A stretch of 52,069 nucleotides of DNA from Alphaproteobacteria bacterium (GTDB lineage: Bacteria > Pseudomonadota > Alphaproteobacteria > Rhizobiales > JAKIUO01). Below, one piece after another: positions 8,604-15,352 of this stretch. The stretch lies in assembly GCA_024279115.1 (NCBI GenBank), contig JAJRRW010000122.1, positions 1 to 52,069 of the forward strand, read 5' to 3'. The translations under genes and the position numbers were made by a program. Each line of letters begins with the position of its first letter. Within the stretch, counting starts at the first letter, position 1. The notes under the pieces are model-generated. The model made no database searches. It worked only from the letters and a program-made list of their open reading frames with translations, and had not been told where the DNA came from.

Positions 8604-9488
8604 TTATCTGGGAGGATTTCCATCATAGAAATCACTTATGACGCTGACGGCTGTTTCGGCATTGTCGACGATGCTGAACAGGTCAAGATCGTCTTGTCCA
8701 ATAAACCCCTCGCTGGCGAGGAACTCAAAATCCACCGCTCGCGACCAATAGTCTTTGCCCATCAAAATGATCGGCAGAGGATCGACCTTTTTGGTCTGTA
8801 CAAGGGTCAAAATCTCCAACACCTCATCAAATGTGCCAAACCCGCCCGGAAAGGCCACAAGTGCTTTGGCGCGTATGAGGAAATGCATTTTTCGCAAGGC
8901 AAAATAACGAAACTGAAAACATAGTTCGGGGGAGATATAGGGGTTGGGGTGCTGTTCTCTGGGCAAGGCAATATTGAGACCAATGGACCGGGCGCCAACC
9001 TCATCAGCCCCTCTGTTTGCCGCTTCCATAATGCCGGGGCCACCACCGGTGACAATAACAAAATCACGCCGTCCCTCTTCTTGAAACCGCGTTGACACGA
9101 TGGCCGAAAATTTGCGGGCCTCGTCGTAATATCTGGTGTATTTTTTCTGCCTGTCCAGCTTTTGGGATCTGGCCAGCAAGGCCTTATCTTCGGGGGTCTT
9201 GCGCAATGCTTCCTGGTTTAGGGTCCATTGCGCCTCCAACTGCTCTTTGGAGCGAAGGCGGGCACTGCCAAAGACGATCACCGTTGAAGAAATGCCTTCT
9301 TTGCTCATCGTCCATTCGGGTTTCAAATATTCCAGTTGCAGACGAACGGAGCGCAAATCGCCATGTTCGAGAAAGTCAGGATCATTGGTTGCAAGCCTGA
9401 ACGGTTCACTGTCTCTCAAGGTCTGGACCCGCCCGGCAAGCTCTTTCTCGCGGAGGGGAGGGAGGGGTTTTCGCGGAGCATCGGCCAT
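8604..9488 (-). CDS. LOG-family protein (TIGR00730-type nucleotide-binding)
   Basis: The 294-residue protein carries the Rossmann-like LOG signature. VTGGGPGIMEAANRGA is at about residues 146-161, and PGGFGTFDE, the diagnostic PGGxGTxxE motif, is at 214-222. LOG proteins are cytokinin-activating phosphoribohydrolases in plants; many bacterial relatives hydrolyse nucleoside monophosphates, and some were once misnamed lysine decarboxylases. The substrate here is unknown. The 70-residue N-terminal extension, with a Lys/Arg-rich spacer near residues 80-125, is typical of the longer subgroup. ATG 9488 is preceded by AGGA. It follows the TetR gene by 26 bases. Confidence 0.9.
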   Translation of the reverse strand: MADAPRKPLPPLREKELAGRVQTLRDSEPFRLATNDPDFLEHGDLRSVRLQLEYLKPEWTMSKEGISSTVIVFGSARLRSKEQLEAQWTLNQEALRKTPEDKALLARSQKLDRQKKYTRYYDEARKFSAIVSTRFQEEGRRDFVIVTGGGPGIMEAANRGADEVGARSIGLNIALPREQHPNPYISPELCFQFRYFALRKMHFLIRAKALVAFPGGFGTFDEVLEILTLVQTKKVDPLPIILMGKDYWSRAVDFEFLASEGFIGQDDLDLFSIVDNAETAVSVISDFYDGNPPR

Positions 9489-9514
9489 TTGTTGGGTCCT
9501 ATTTTTTAGTCTGC

Positions 9515-10114
9515 TTATGCTTTAAAGCCATCAAGCAGCAGATCCAGAAGTCGAGCACCTTCGGCAGGCAGGTCGAAGCAGCGGGCGTTCAGAGACCAGC
9601 GCATGGCGAGGCCTTGTATGAGTGCCAGAACGAGAAAGGCGGCGTCGTCTGCATCCAGTGTTTTTTTGACCCGCCCGCCGTCGATTTCTGCGGTGATCAT
9701 TTTGGAAAAATGCTGGTGACGGCTGGCAATCAAGCCGGCAAAAAAAGTGCGTAGCTTTTCATTGTCCGCGTGCAGTTCGCGCGAAAACAAAATGGCCGGG
9801 ATGGCCGGTGTGGCCTCGAAAAAAGTCAGATGTCCAATGACAAATTCACGTAGGCCATCGACCGGACGCGCTCCCCTTTTTTTTGTGAGGGCCATTTTGG
9901 CCTGCAGTAATTTGCCGATGTGCTGGCCGACGGCTTCCCATATCGCTCCTTTGGTGGGGAAATGCCGGAAGATGCCGGGTTGCGAAATGCCGATCTCTTT
10001 GGCCAGCAGCTCCGTTGTCATGCGATCGGGGCCGATTTCCCCAGCCAGCCGCAGGGTTGCATTGACGATTTCTGCTTTGCGTTCTTTAGCACTTTTTCTC
10101 GTGCGGGTTGCCAT
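9515..10114 (-). CDS. TetR/AcrR-family transcriptional regulator
   Basis: The 199-residue protein begins with a TetR-type helix-turn-helix domain (about residues 10-60; LAKEIGISQPGIFRHFPTKG is the recognition-helix region), followed by an all-helical ligand-binding domain. Such regulators are usually repressors released by small molecules. It lies 25 bases downstream of a small exported-protein gene and just upstream of the LOG gene. A 20-bp palindrome is found ahead of that transcription unit (10544-10563), with an 18/20 match beside the efflux operon (14126-14145). Autoregulation and control of the efflux genes are inferences from these sites. Confidence 0.92.
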   Translation of the reverse strand: MATRTRKSAKERKAEIVNATLRLAGEIGPDRMTTELLAKEIGISQPGIFRHFPTKGAIWEAVGQHIGKLLQAKMALTKKRGARPVDGLREFVIGHLTFFEATPAIPAILFSRELHADNEKLRTFFAGLIASRHQHFSKMITAEIDGGRVKKTLDADDAAFLVLALIQGLAMRWSLNARCFDLPAEGARLLDLLLDGFKA

Positions 10115-10139
10115 GGGAGCCCTGCCTTTTTGTCATTAT

Positions 10140-10511
10140 CTATTTACGGACAGTAAAATATATACCTTCGGAATTGCGGTATTTGTTGCCGCCAAGATGT
10201 TCGAATGTAACACAGGTCCGGCCTTTGCGCGGGCCGCTGGTGAGAAGCATACAAATGCCATTGTCACTATAGCTCCAGGTGCCAGAACCCGACATGAACG
10301 GAAACTTCATGGTGACCGAGCCATCATTCTGGTACAAGATTTTCACTGACAGACCCATGCGTTTGGCGTCGAGCGTCTTGCCGATAATGTCTTGCGAAAT
10401 CTGCTCTTTTGTCAAAGTTGTGGTCGCTGCGGCCATGGTCGAGGCGGCAGTTACCAGAACTGCACAAAGCGCCAGGCCGGTGATTGTCATGCGGTTGCGA
10501 AAAGCTGACAT
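10140..10511 (-). CDS. Small exported protein of unknown function
   Basis: The 123-residue protein has a clear signal peptide: basic N-terminus, hydrophobic ITGLALCAVLVTAASTMA, and likely cleavage after an AxA near residue 28. The mature part contains ISQDIIGKTL, a glycine-rich GSGTWSYSDNGICMLL and two cysteines (in GICML and RTCVTF) that could form a disulfide, ending in EGIYFTVRK. The family is not firmly recognised; it resembles small periplasmic proteins of unknown function common in Alphaproteobacteria. It is the first gene of the TetR operon, and its promoter region carries the palindrome at 10544-10563. Confidence 0.75.
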   Translation of the reverse strand: MSAFRNRMTITGLALCAVLVTAASTMAAATTTLTKEQISQDIIGKTLDAKRMGLSVKILYQNDGSVTMKFPFMSGSGTWSYSDNGICMLLTSGPRKGRTCVTFEHLGGNKYRNSEGIYFTVRK

Positions 10512-10543
10512 ATTATTTCTCCCATATGCGAACTTGAATAAAA

Positions 10544-10563
10544 GTTAGTAATAGATAACTAAC
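10544..10563. promoter_or_regulatory. Putative TetR operator, site 1
   Basis: The 20-bp sequence GTTAGTAATAGATAACTAAC has 6-bp inverted ends (GTTAGT/ACTAAC), the size and symmetry typical of TetR-family operators. On the minus strand a perfect TTGACA (-35 type, 10570-10565) lies one base upstream, so a bound repressor would cover the spacer and -10 of the promoter reading into the exported-protein/TetR operon. An 18/20 match is found at 14126-14145. Confidence 0.65.
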
Positions 10564-10633
10564 TTGTCAATATTAATTTGTTCTAATTTGGGCGAACGGG
10601 CAGGCAGACCACGAGCCAAGATTTTGAGCTGCG

Positions 10634-12121
10634 TCACAGGTTTGCAAATAAAAGCGGACCAATGGTCATGGCCAGGATGGTCACCACCAATATGCTTATC
10701 ACGTCCAGAATTGCTCCGGTTTTGAGCATATCGGCCACTTTAATGGCCCCGGAACCAAATACAATGGCGTTGGGCGGTGTCGCGACCGGCAGCATGAAGC
10801 CGATGGTCGCGGCCAGTGCCACCGACATCACAAGCAATACAGGGTCAAGGCCAAGTCCCGCTGCGCTCGCTCCTGCGATGGGCAAAAATATTGCAGCAAC
10901 GGCGGTGTTGCTGGCCAGCTCGCCCAGCAGTACGATCACCAGGAAGATGCCGAGTAGAAAAACAAAGATTGGCAAAAAGGACAAAACAGTCGCTGCGCCG
11001 CCAATCCATGCAGCAAGGCCGCTCGAACTGATGGCCCCAGCAAGGGCAATGCCGCCACCAAACAAGAGCAGGATATCCCAGCGTATTTTGGCGGCGTCCT
11101 GCCAGTCGAGAAGGCGTTGGCGATCCCCCCGCGAGGCGGGCAGGATGAACAGCAACAGCGCGGCGGTAATGGCAATGCCCGCATCGCTCAAATGCAGAGC
11201 GGGAAAATAGCCATCCAGCAGGCTGCGAAACACCCACAAGAAAGCTGCGAGCGCAAAAATAATGGCCACAAGACCTTCGGCCCGGCTGAACTTGCCCAGC
11301 TTGGCCTCCTCGCGTTCAATATGCTGATCGCCAAGAATATGGCGCGAAATGTCGAAGCGAAAAGAATATCTGGTGATCAGCAACCATGCCAATGGCAGCA
11401 GGATGATGACCGCGGGGACACCAATCATCATCCAGCGCCAGAATTCGATGTCGATGCCATATGTCTTGCTCATGAACCCGGCGAAAAGCGCGTTGGGCGG
11501 GGTGCCGATCAAGGTTCCCATACCGCCAATGGTCGCTGAATAGGCGATGGCCAGCATCAAGGCGGTCGAAAATTTGGCGATGTCAGCTTGTTCGTGTTCA
11601 CTGGCCCGCGCGCCAATGGCGAGAATAATGGATTGCCCGATGGGCATCATCATCATGGTGGTTGCCGTGTTGCTGACCCACATGCTCAAAAAAGCGGTGG
11701 TCATCATGATGCTGGCAATAATGCCCGAGAGAGACTGGGCGCCCCGTTGCAAAAGACCGTAAGCAATGCGCTGACTTAACTGTTGTTTGACCATGGCCTG
11801 AGCCATCAAAAAACCGCCAAGAAACAAAAATATCAGCGGATTGGCATAGGCGGGAAGCGTCGCTTGAAGAGGGGAAATATCAAGAGCTGGAAACAGCACG
11901 ATGGGCAACAAGGCTGTCGCCGCCAGCGGTATCGCTTCGCTCATCCACCACAAGGCCATGAGTAGACAAACGGCCGCCACAGCCCAGCCCTTGGAGCTAA
12001 GTCCAGCGGGTGCTGGAAGTAGCAGCATGATCAGCGCAAGGACAGGCGCAGCGATCAATGTTACTTGCCTTATCCCCTCTTCAGGATCCCTTTTGAGTTC
12101 TGTGAGCATATTTGAGAACAC
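10634..12121 (-). CDS. SLC13/DASS-family anion:sodium symporter
   Basis: This inner-membrane carrier of about 495 residues belongs to the divalent anion:Na+ symporter family (dicarboxylates, sulfate and related anions). The diagnostic SNTATTMMMMP motif is followed by the GTPPNALF repeat and, in the second half, by ATPPNAIVFGSG. There are about 11-12 hydrophobic segments. The frame is open further upstream to 12292, but the GTG at 12121 is preferred. It has AAAGGAGG with an 8-base spacing, and the upstream part overlaps a palindromic intergenic element. It lies downstream of glutamate dehydrogenase. The substrate cannot be assigned. Confidence 0.9.
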   Translation of the reverse strand: MFSNMLTELKRDPEEGIRQVTLIAAPVLALIMLLLPAPAGLSSKGWAVAAVCLLMALWWMSEAIPLAATALLPIVLFPALDISPLQATLPAYANPLIFLFLGGFLMAQAMVKQQLSQRIAYGLLQRGAQSLSGIIASIMMTTAFLSMWVSNTATTMMMMPIGQSIILAIGARASEHEQADIAKFSTALMLAIAYSATIGGMGTLIGTPPNALFAGFMSKTYGIDIEFWRWMMIGVPAVIILLPLAWLLITRYSFRFDISRHILGDQHIEREEAKLGKFSRAEGLVAIIFALAAFLWVFRSLLDGYFPALHLSDAGIAITAALLLFILPASRGDRQRLLDWQDAAKIRWDILLLFGGGIALAGAISSSGLAAWIGGAATVLSFLPIFVFLLGIFLVIVLLGELASNTAVAAIFLPIAGASAAGLGLDPVLLVMSVALAATIGFMLPVATPPNAIVFGSGAIKVADMLKTGAILDVISILVVTILAMTIGPLLFANL

Positions 12122-12165
12122 GGTGTCAGCCTCCTTTATACGCAATGAGCGCCCATCAGCACTTG

Positions 12166-12288
12166 CCTCGCCGGGCGGGCATCTTTGCAGATGGCATTGG
12201 GGACTAGTCCCCCAAACCCCTTGTATGACAAATGGTTTCCAAAGGCTCGCCTTTGGTTCCAGCTGAACAAGCAGCCCGCCCGGCGAGG
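12166..12288. repeat. Intergenic element with perfect 15-bp inverted ends and inner hairpins
   Basis: CCTCGCCGGGCGGGC (12166-12180) is perfectly inverted at 12274-12288. Inside are the 14-bp palindrome GGGGACTAGTCCCC (12199-12212) and the hairpin CCAAAGG-CTCG-CCTTTGG (about 12238-12255). It sits between gdh and the SLC13 gene, just upstream of the SLC13 ribosome-binding site. It could be a terminator/attenuator structure or a small mobile palindromic element. Confidence 0.75.
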
Positions 12289-12295
12289 GCATTTT

Positions 12296-13546
12296 TTATA
12301 TCGTCACGGTTGCAACGGCATCACGCAGGCGCTGTGTGGCAATCAGATAGGCGGCCTGGCGATAGCTGCACTGTTTTCCTGTGGCAACGGCAAACACCTC
12401 ATCGGAGGCCTTTGACAGTTTGGTGGTCAGCTGCTCGGTGATCTGGTTTTTTTCCCATGGCATCTGCTGCATATTCTGCACCCATTCGAAATAGCTGACG
12501 ATGACGCCGCCGGCATTGGCCAATATATCAGGAAGCACGGGAATACCACGCTCCATGAGCACCTGATCTCCTTCAAAAGTGGTGGGGCTGTTCGCGGCTT
12601 CTACCACCACCTTGGCCTTTATTTCGCGGGCCGTTTTGCCATCAATCACGTTGCCCATGGCCGCAGGTACCAAAAAGTCGCAAGGTAATTTGAGAAGATC
12701 TTGATTGCTGATCTGGCGGGCCTGCGGATAGGTGGAAACGGGCTTGCCCTTTTCGCGGTGCTGGCAAATAGCATGAAGATCAAGCCCGGCTTCATCAAAA
12801 AGCGCGCCTTTGCTGTCGCTGATCGCGATGACTTTCATGCCAAGACGCTTGAAGGCGTTGGCGCAATGGGTGCCGACATTGCCAAACCCTTGTATGACGA
12901 CCGTTTTGCCCTCAAGCTTTTGCGCCTGGTGCCGGGCGTGTTGCTGCATGACAATGGCAACCCCGGTGCCGGTGGCCTCAGTGCGGCCTTGCGACCCGCC
13001 AATCAAAATCGGCTTTCCTGTCACGACGCCAAGCGTATATCCGTAAATCTTTGAATATTCATCTTGTATCCAGGCCATCACTTGCTCATTGGTACCAACA
13101 TCTGGCGCGGGAATGTCGAGATTGGGCCCGATGCCGCGATGAATTTTTTCCACAAAGGCGCGGGTCAGGCTTTCAAGTTCGCGGCGGCTTAAGCTGCGCG
13201 GGTCGCAATTAATGCCTCCCTTCGCCCCGCCAAACGGGACCTTTACCAGCGCCGTTTTAAGGGACATCAAAGCGGCCAGGGTGTGAGCCTCTTGCATATC
13301 GACCGAGGGATGAAATCGCAGACCGCCTTTATAAGGCCCAAGTGCATTATGGTGTTGCACGCGGTAGCCATAAAATATTTTCAGACTGCCGTCATCGCAC
13401 AGCAAGGGAAGTTGGACTTTAAACTCCCGGCTTGCCCCCGCCAGCAAGGCAAAAACCTGCTCATCATATCCAAGGGCCTGGCAGGCTTCATGGAGAAAAT
13501 GGGAGTTTCCTATTGACTGTTTTGGGGGAGTTGTTTTTTTGGTCAT
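12296..13546 (-). CDS. gdhA: Glutamate dehydrogenase (Glu/Leu/Phe/Val dehydrogenase family)
   Basis: The 416-residue enzyme performs reversible oxidative deamination of L-glutamate to 2-oxoglutarate and ammonia. The glutamate-binding start GPYKGGLRFHP is present, with the catalytic Lys in PFGGAKGG (residues 104-111) and the PAPDVGT catalytic Asp (146-152). The Rossmann motif GFGNVG (220-225) and the closing NAGGVIVSYFEW motif follow. Length fits the hexameric NAD- or dual-specific group of about 420 residues. ATG 13546 has GGAGAGG upstream. Cofactor preference is not decided here. An SLC13 transporter follows after 174 bases. Confidence 0.94.
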   Translation of the reverse strand: MTKKTTPPKQSIGNSHFLHEACQALGYDEQVFALLAGASREFKVQLPLLCDDGSLKIFYGYRVQHHNALGPYKGGLRFHPSVDMQEAHTLAALMSLKTALVKVPFGGAKGGINCDPRSLSRRELESLTRAFVEKIHRGIGPNLDIPAPDVGTNEQVMAWIQDEYSKIYGYTLGVVTGKPILIGGSQGRTEATGTGVAIVMQQHARHQAQKLEGKTVVIQGFGNVGTHCANAFKRLGMKVIAISDSKGALFDEAGLDLHAICQHREKGKPVSTYPQARQISNQDLLKLPCDFLVPAAMGNVIDGKTAREIKAKVVVEAANSPTTFEGDQVLMERGIPVLPDILANAGGVIVSYFEWVQNMQQMPWEKNQITEQLTTKLSKASDEVFAVATGKQCSYRQAAYLIATQRLRDAVATVTI

Positions 13547-13573
13547 TGAAGCCTCTCCAGACTGAATTTGATT

Positions 13574-13981
13574 TTACGATAGCGCTCTTTTCCACGCGGC
13601 TCTGGCAAAAAAAGCAATCAGTACCCATACGGCACTTCTCAAGGTCATAGCCTCAATGGTGCGTTGCTCATAGTCGCCGCCAGCCAAGATGTGTAAGCCA
13701 AAACCAGCATATACAAGCAGCGTTGCAACAGCGATTGCCATAGCCAGAGTGATTGCCCAGCCCCGCCACAAAAAAAGCCCGAGGCCCGCCAGAATATAAG
13801 CAAAACCGGCCATAAAATTGAACCATAGAACGGCGGGTACATAGTTTCCCGCCGCCACGCGCGCCGGGCCATCAATGAACAGGACGGACCCACCGGAATA
13901 AAGGGTCAGTGCGCCAAATGCGACGGCGACGATGGCGGCCAGTATTGCAAGCAGGGGTCTTGTCGTGGCGGTGTTTTGCAT
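13574..13981 (-). CDS. Small four-helix membrane protein of unknown function
   Basis: The protein of about 135 residues has four hydrophobic segments (LLAILAAIVAVAFGAL, a GFAYILAGLGLFLW region, ITLAMAIAVATLLVYAGF, and a C-terminal SAVWVLIAFFARAAW). The frame is open to 14047, but ATG 13981 is preferred because AAAAGGA lies 7 bases upstream and the extra residues are hydrophilic and unlike a leader. The family is not recognised with certainty. It is divergent from the efflux operon. A TTGACA on the minus strand (14159-14154) and the palindrome at 14126-14145 lie in its upstream region, so it may share regulation with the efflux genes. Confidence 0.7.
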   Translation of the reverse strand: MQNTATTRPLLAILAAIVAVAFGALTLYSGGSVLFIDGPARVAAGNYVPAVLWFNFMAGFAYILAGLGLFLWRGWAITLAMAIAVATLLVYAGFGLHILAGGDYEQRTIEAMTLRSAVWVLIAFFARAAWKRALS

Positions 13982-14058
13982 GGCTCTATCCTTTTGTTTT
14001 TGTGTCCTTATCCAATTTGTAACCTGCAGGGCAGGTCGGGCAGTCATTCATCAACAAG

Positions 14059-14097
14059 CCCAGCGTGCTCAGGCTCCAGAAAAACCTGCGCTGGGCA
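14059..14097. other. Hairpin in the leader of the small membrane protein gene
   Basis: GCCCAGCG and CGCTGGGC form an 8-bp stem with an inner CAGG/CCTG helix, and ATTTTT follows on the plus strand. On the minus strand it lies between the putative promoter near 14154 and the start at 13981, so it would be a leader hairpin. On the plus strand it looks like a terminator, but no plus-strand gene ends here. Confidence 0.5.
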
Positions 14098-14125
14098 TTT
14101 TTGCTTTTCTGTGATCCATTGTTAT

Positions 14126-14145
14126 GTTAGTAATAAATCACTAAC
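14126..14145. promoter_or_regulatory. Putative TetR operator, site 2
   Basis: GTTAGTAATAAATCACTAAC keeps the same GTTAGT/ACTAAC ends as site 1 and differs at only 2 of 20 positions. It lies between the divergent small membrane protein gene (start 13981) and the efflux operon (start 14249). A minus-strand TTGACA (14159-14154) with a TATTAC at 18-base spacing overlaps it. It is the best candidate for coupling the efflux operon to the TetR regulator 4 kb away. Confidence 0.65.
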
Positions 14146-14248
14146 TAAAAACCTGTCAAGCCGAATGCGAAATTGCGGTACAATTGTGATAGTAGTGAAG
14201 GGGCGATTATAATGATGACAGGGAGCGTAACGAGCAGGAGGATGTTTT

Positions 14249-15352
14249 ATGCGGTGGAAGTTAATTGCCACACTTTTTAGTGTCGGGCTGATTTTTGGCG
14301 GTGGCTATTTCATCTGGCTTCAGTTCCAGCCCGCCGCCTTGCCCGAGGGGTTTGCCATGTCCAATGGCCGTCTGGAAGCGGAGCGCACCGATATAGCAAC
14401 CAAGCTTCCAGGCCGTATCCACAAAATTTTGGTGCGCGAAGGCGACCATGTAACCGCCGGGCAGGTTCTTGTCGAAATGGACACCGCGGAGCTTAAGGCG
14501 CAGCTGAAAGAGGGAGATGCCGCCGTTGAGGAAGTTGAGCAACAATGGCGCCAGGCCATCGCCCTTCTTGCCCAACGAAAGAGCGAGCTGGTTTTTGCGG
14601 ATGAGCAATATCAACGATCGCTAGCGCTGGGAAAAAAGGGATATACCCCGAAAGAAATGGTCCAGCAACGGCTGGCTGCCAAAATCACGGCCGAGGCGGC
14701 GGTCAATTCTGCAAATGCCGGGATCAAGCGGGCAAAGGCGGCGCTTGGCGCCGCGCAGGCCAGGGTCGAACGGTTCAAGGAAAATTTGCGCGATGCCGTG
14801 TTGCTGGCTCCGCGCGCGGGGCGCATCCAGTATCGGCTTGCGCAACCTGGAGAGGTTCTGGGAGCTGGAGGGCGTGTGCTCACCTTGCTTGATCTTACCG
14901 ATGTTTACATGACTATTTTCTTGCCAACCAAAGATGTCGGCAAGCTTGAAATTGGTGCCGAGGCGCGCATTGTTCCAGATGCCGCCTCGCAATATGTGAT
15001 CCCGGCGAGTGTCTCATTTGTGGCCTCGGATGCCCAGTTCACCCCCAAATATGTCGAGACCAGAAGCGAGCGTGAAAAGCTCATGTTCCGGGTCAAGGTG
15101 CGCTTATCGCGCGATATTCTCAAGCGCTATGCCCGGCGGGTGAAAGCTGGCATTACCGGCATCGCCTATGTGAAAATATCGACGACTGCGCAATGGCCTG
15201 ACCATCTGCTTGTCAAGCTGCCCGATGTTGAAAGCCCAGAGGTCAAGATCAAAGACCCGATAAAAGACACTCGTAAGGTTGAAGGCACTGGCAAGATTGA
15301 AGGCACTGGTAAAACCAAAGGGGCTGGCAAAATTGAAAGCACTGGCAAATGA
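14249..15352 (+). CDS. HlyD-family periplasmic adaptor (YhiI-like)
   Basis: This membrane-fusion protein of 367 residues links an inner-membrane ABC exporter to the outer envelope. It has an N-terminal membrane anchor (residues 5-25) and a biotinyl-lipoyl half (IATKLPGRIHKILVREGDHV with GQVLVEMD). A long alpha-helical hairpin of coiled-coil character (about 85-180) follows, then the second lipoyl half (LLAPRAGRIQYRLAQPGEV) and a beta-barrel region. The C-terminus ends in four K/G/T-rich hexapeptide repeats encoded by an 18-bp tandem repeat. The ATGA overlap with the next gene indicates translational coupling. Gene order matches E. coli yhiI-rbbA-yhhJ. Confidence 0.92.
   Translation: MRWKLIATLFSVGLIFGGGYFIWLQFQPAALPEGFAMSNGRLEAERTDIATKLPGRIHKILVREGDHVTAGQVLVEMDTAELKAQLKEGDAAVEEVEQQWRQAIALLAQRKSELVFADEQYQRSLALGKKGYTPKEMVQQRLAAKITAEAAVNSANAGIKRAKAALGAAQARVERFKENLRDAVLLAPRAGRIQYRLAQPGEVLGAGGRVLTLLDLTDVYMTIFLPTKDVGKLEIGAEARIVPDAASQYVIPASVSFVASDAQFTPKYVETRSEREKLMFRVKVRLSRDILKRYARRVKAGITGIAYVKISTTAQWPDHLLVKLPDVESPEVKIKDPIKDTRKVEGTGKIEGTGKTKGAGKIESTGK
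15275..15346 (+). repeat. 18-bp in-frame tandem repeat (4 copies) at the HlyD C-terminus
   Basis: Four imperfect 18-bp units (15275-15292, 15293-15310, 15311-15328, 15329-15346) encode K(V/I/T)(E/K)G(T/A)G-type hexapeptides just before the stop codon. Copy number could vary by slippage without shifting the frame. Confidence 0.85.

Noticed and set aside
12122..12292. N-terminal extension of the SLC13 transporter up to 12292
   Set aside because: The extension runs through an intergenic palindromic element, has no transporter similarity, and a strong AAAGGAGG site marks GTG 12121 as the start.
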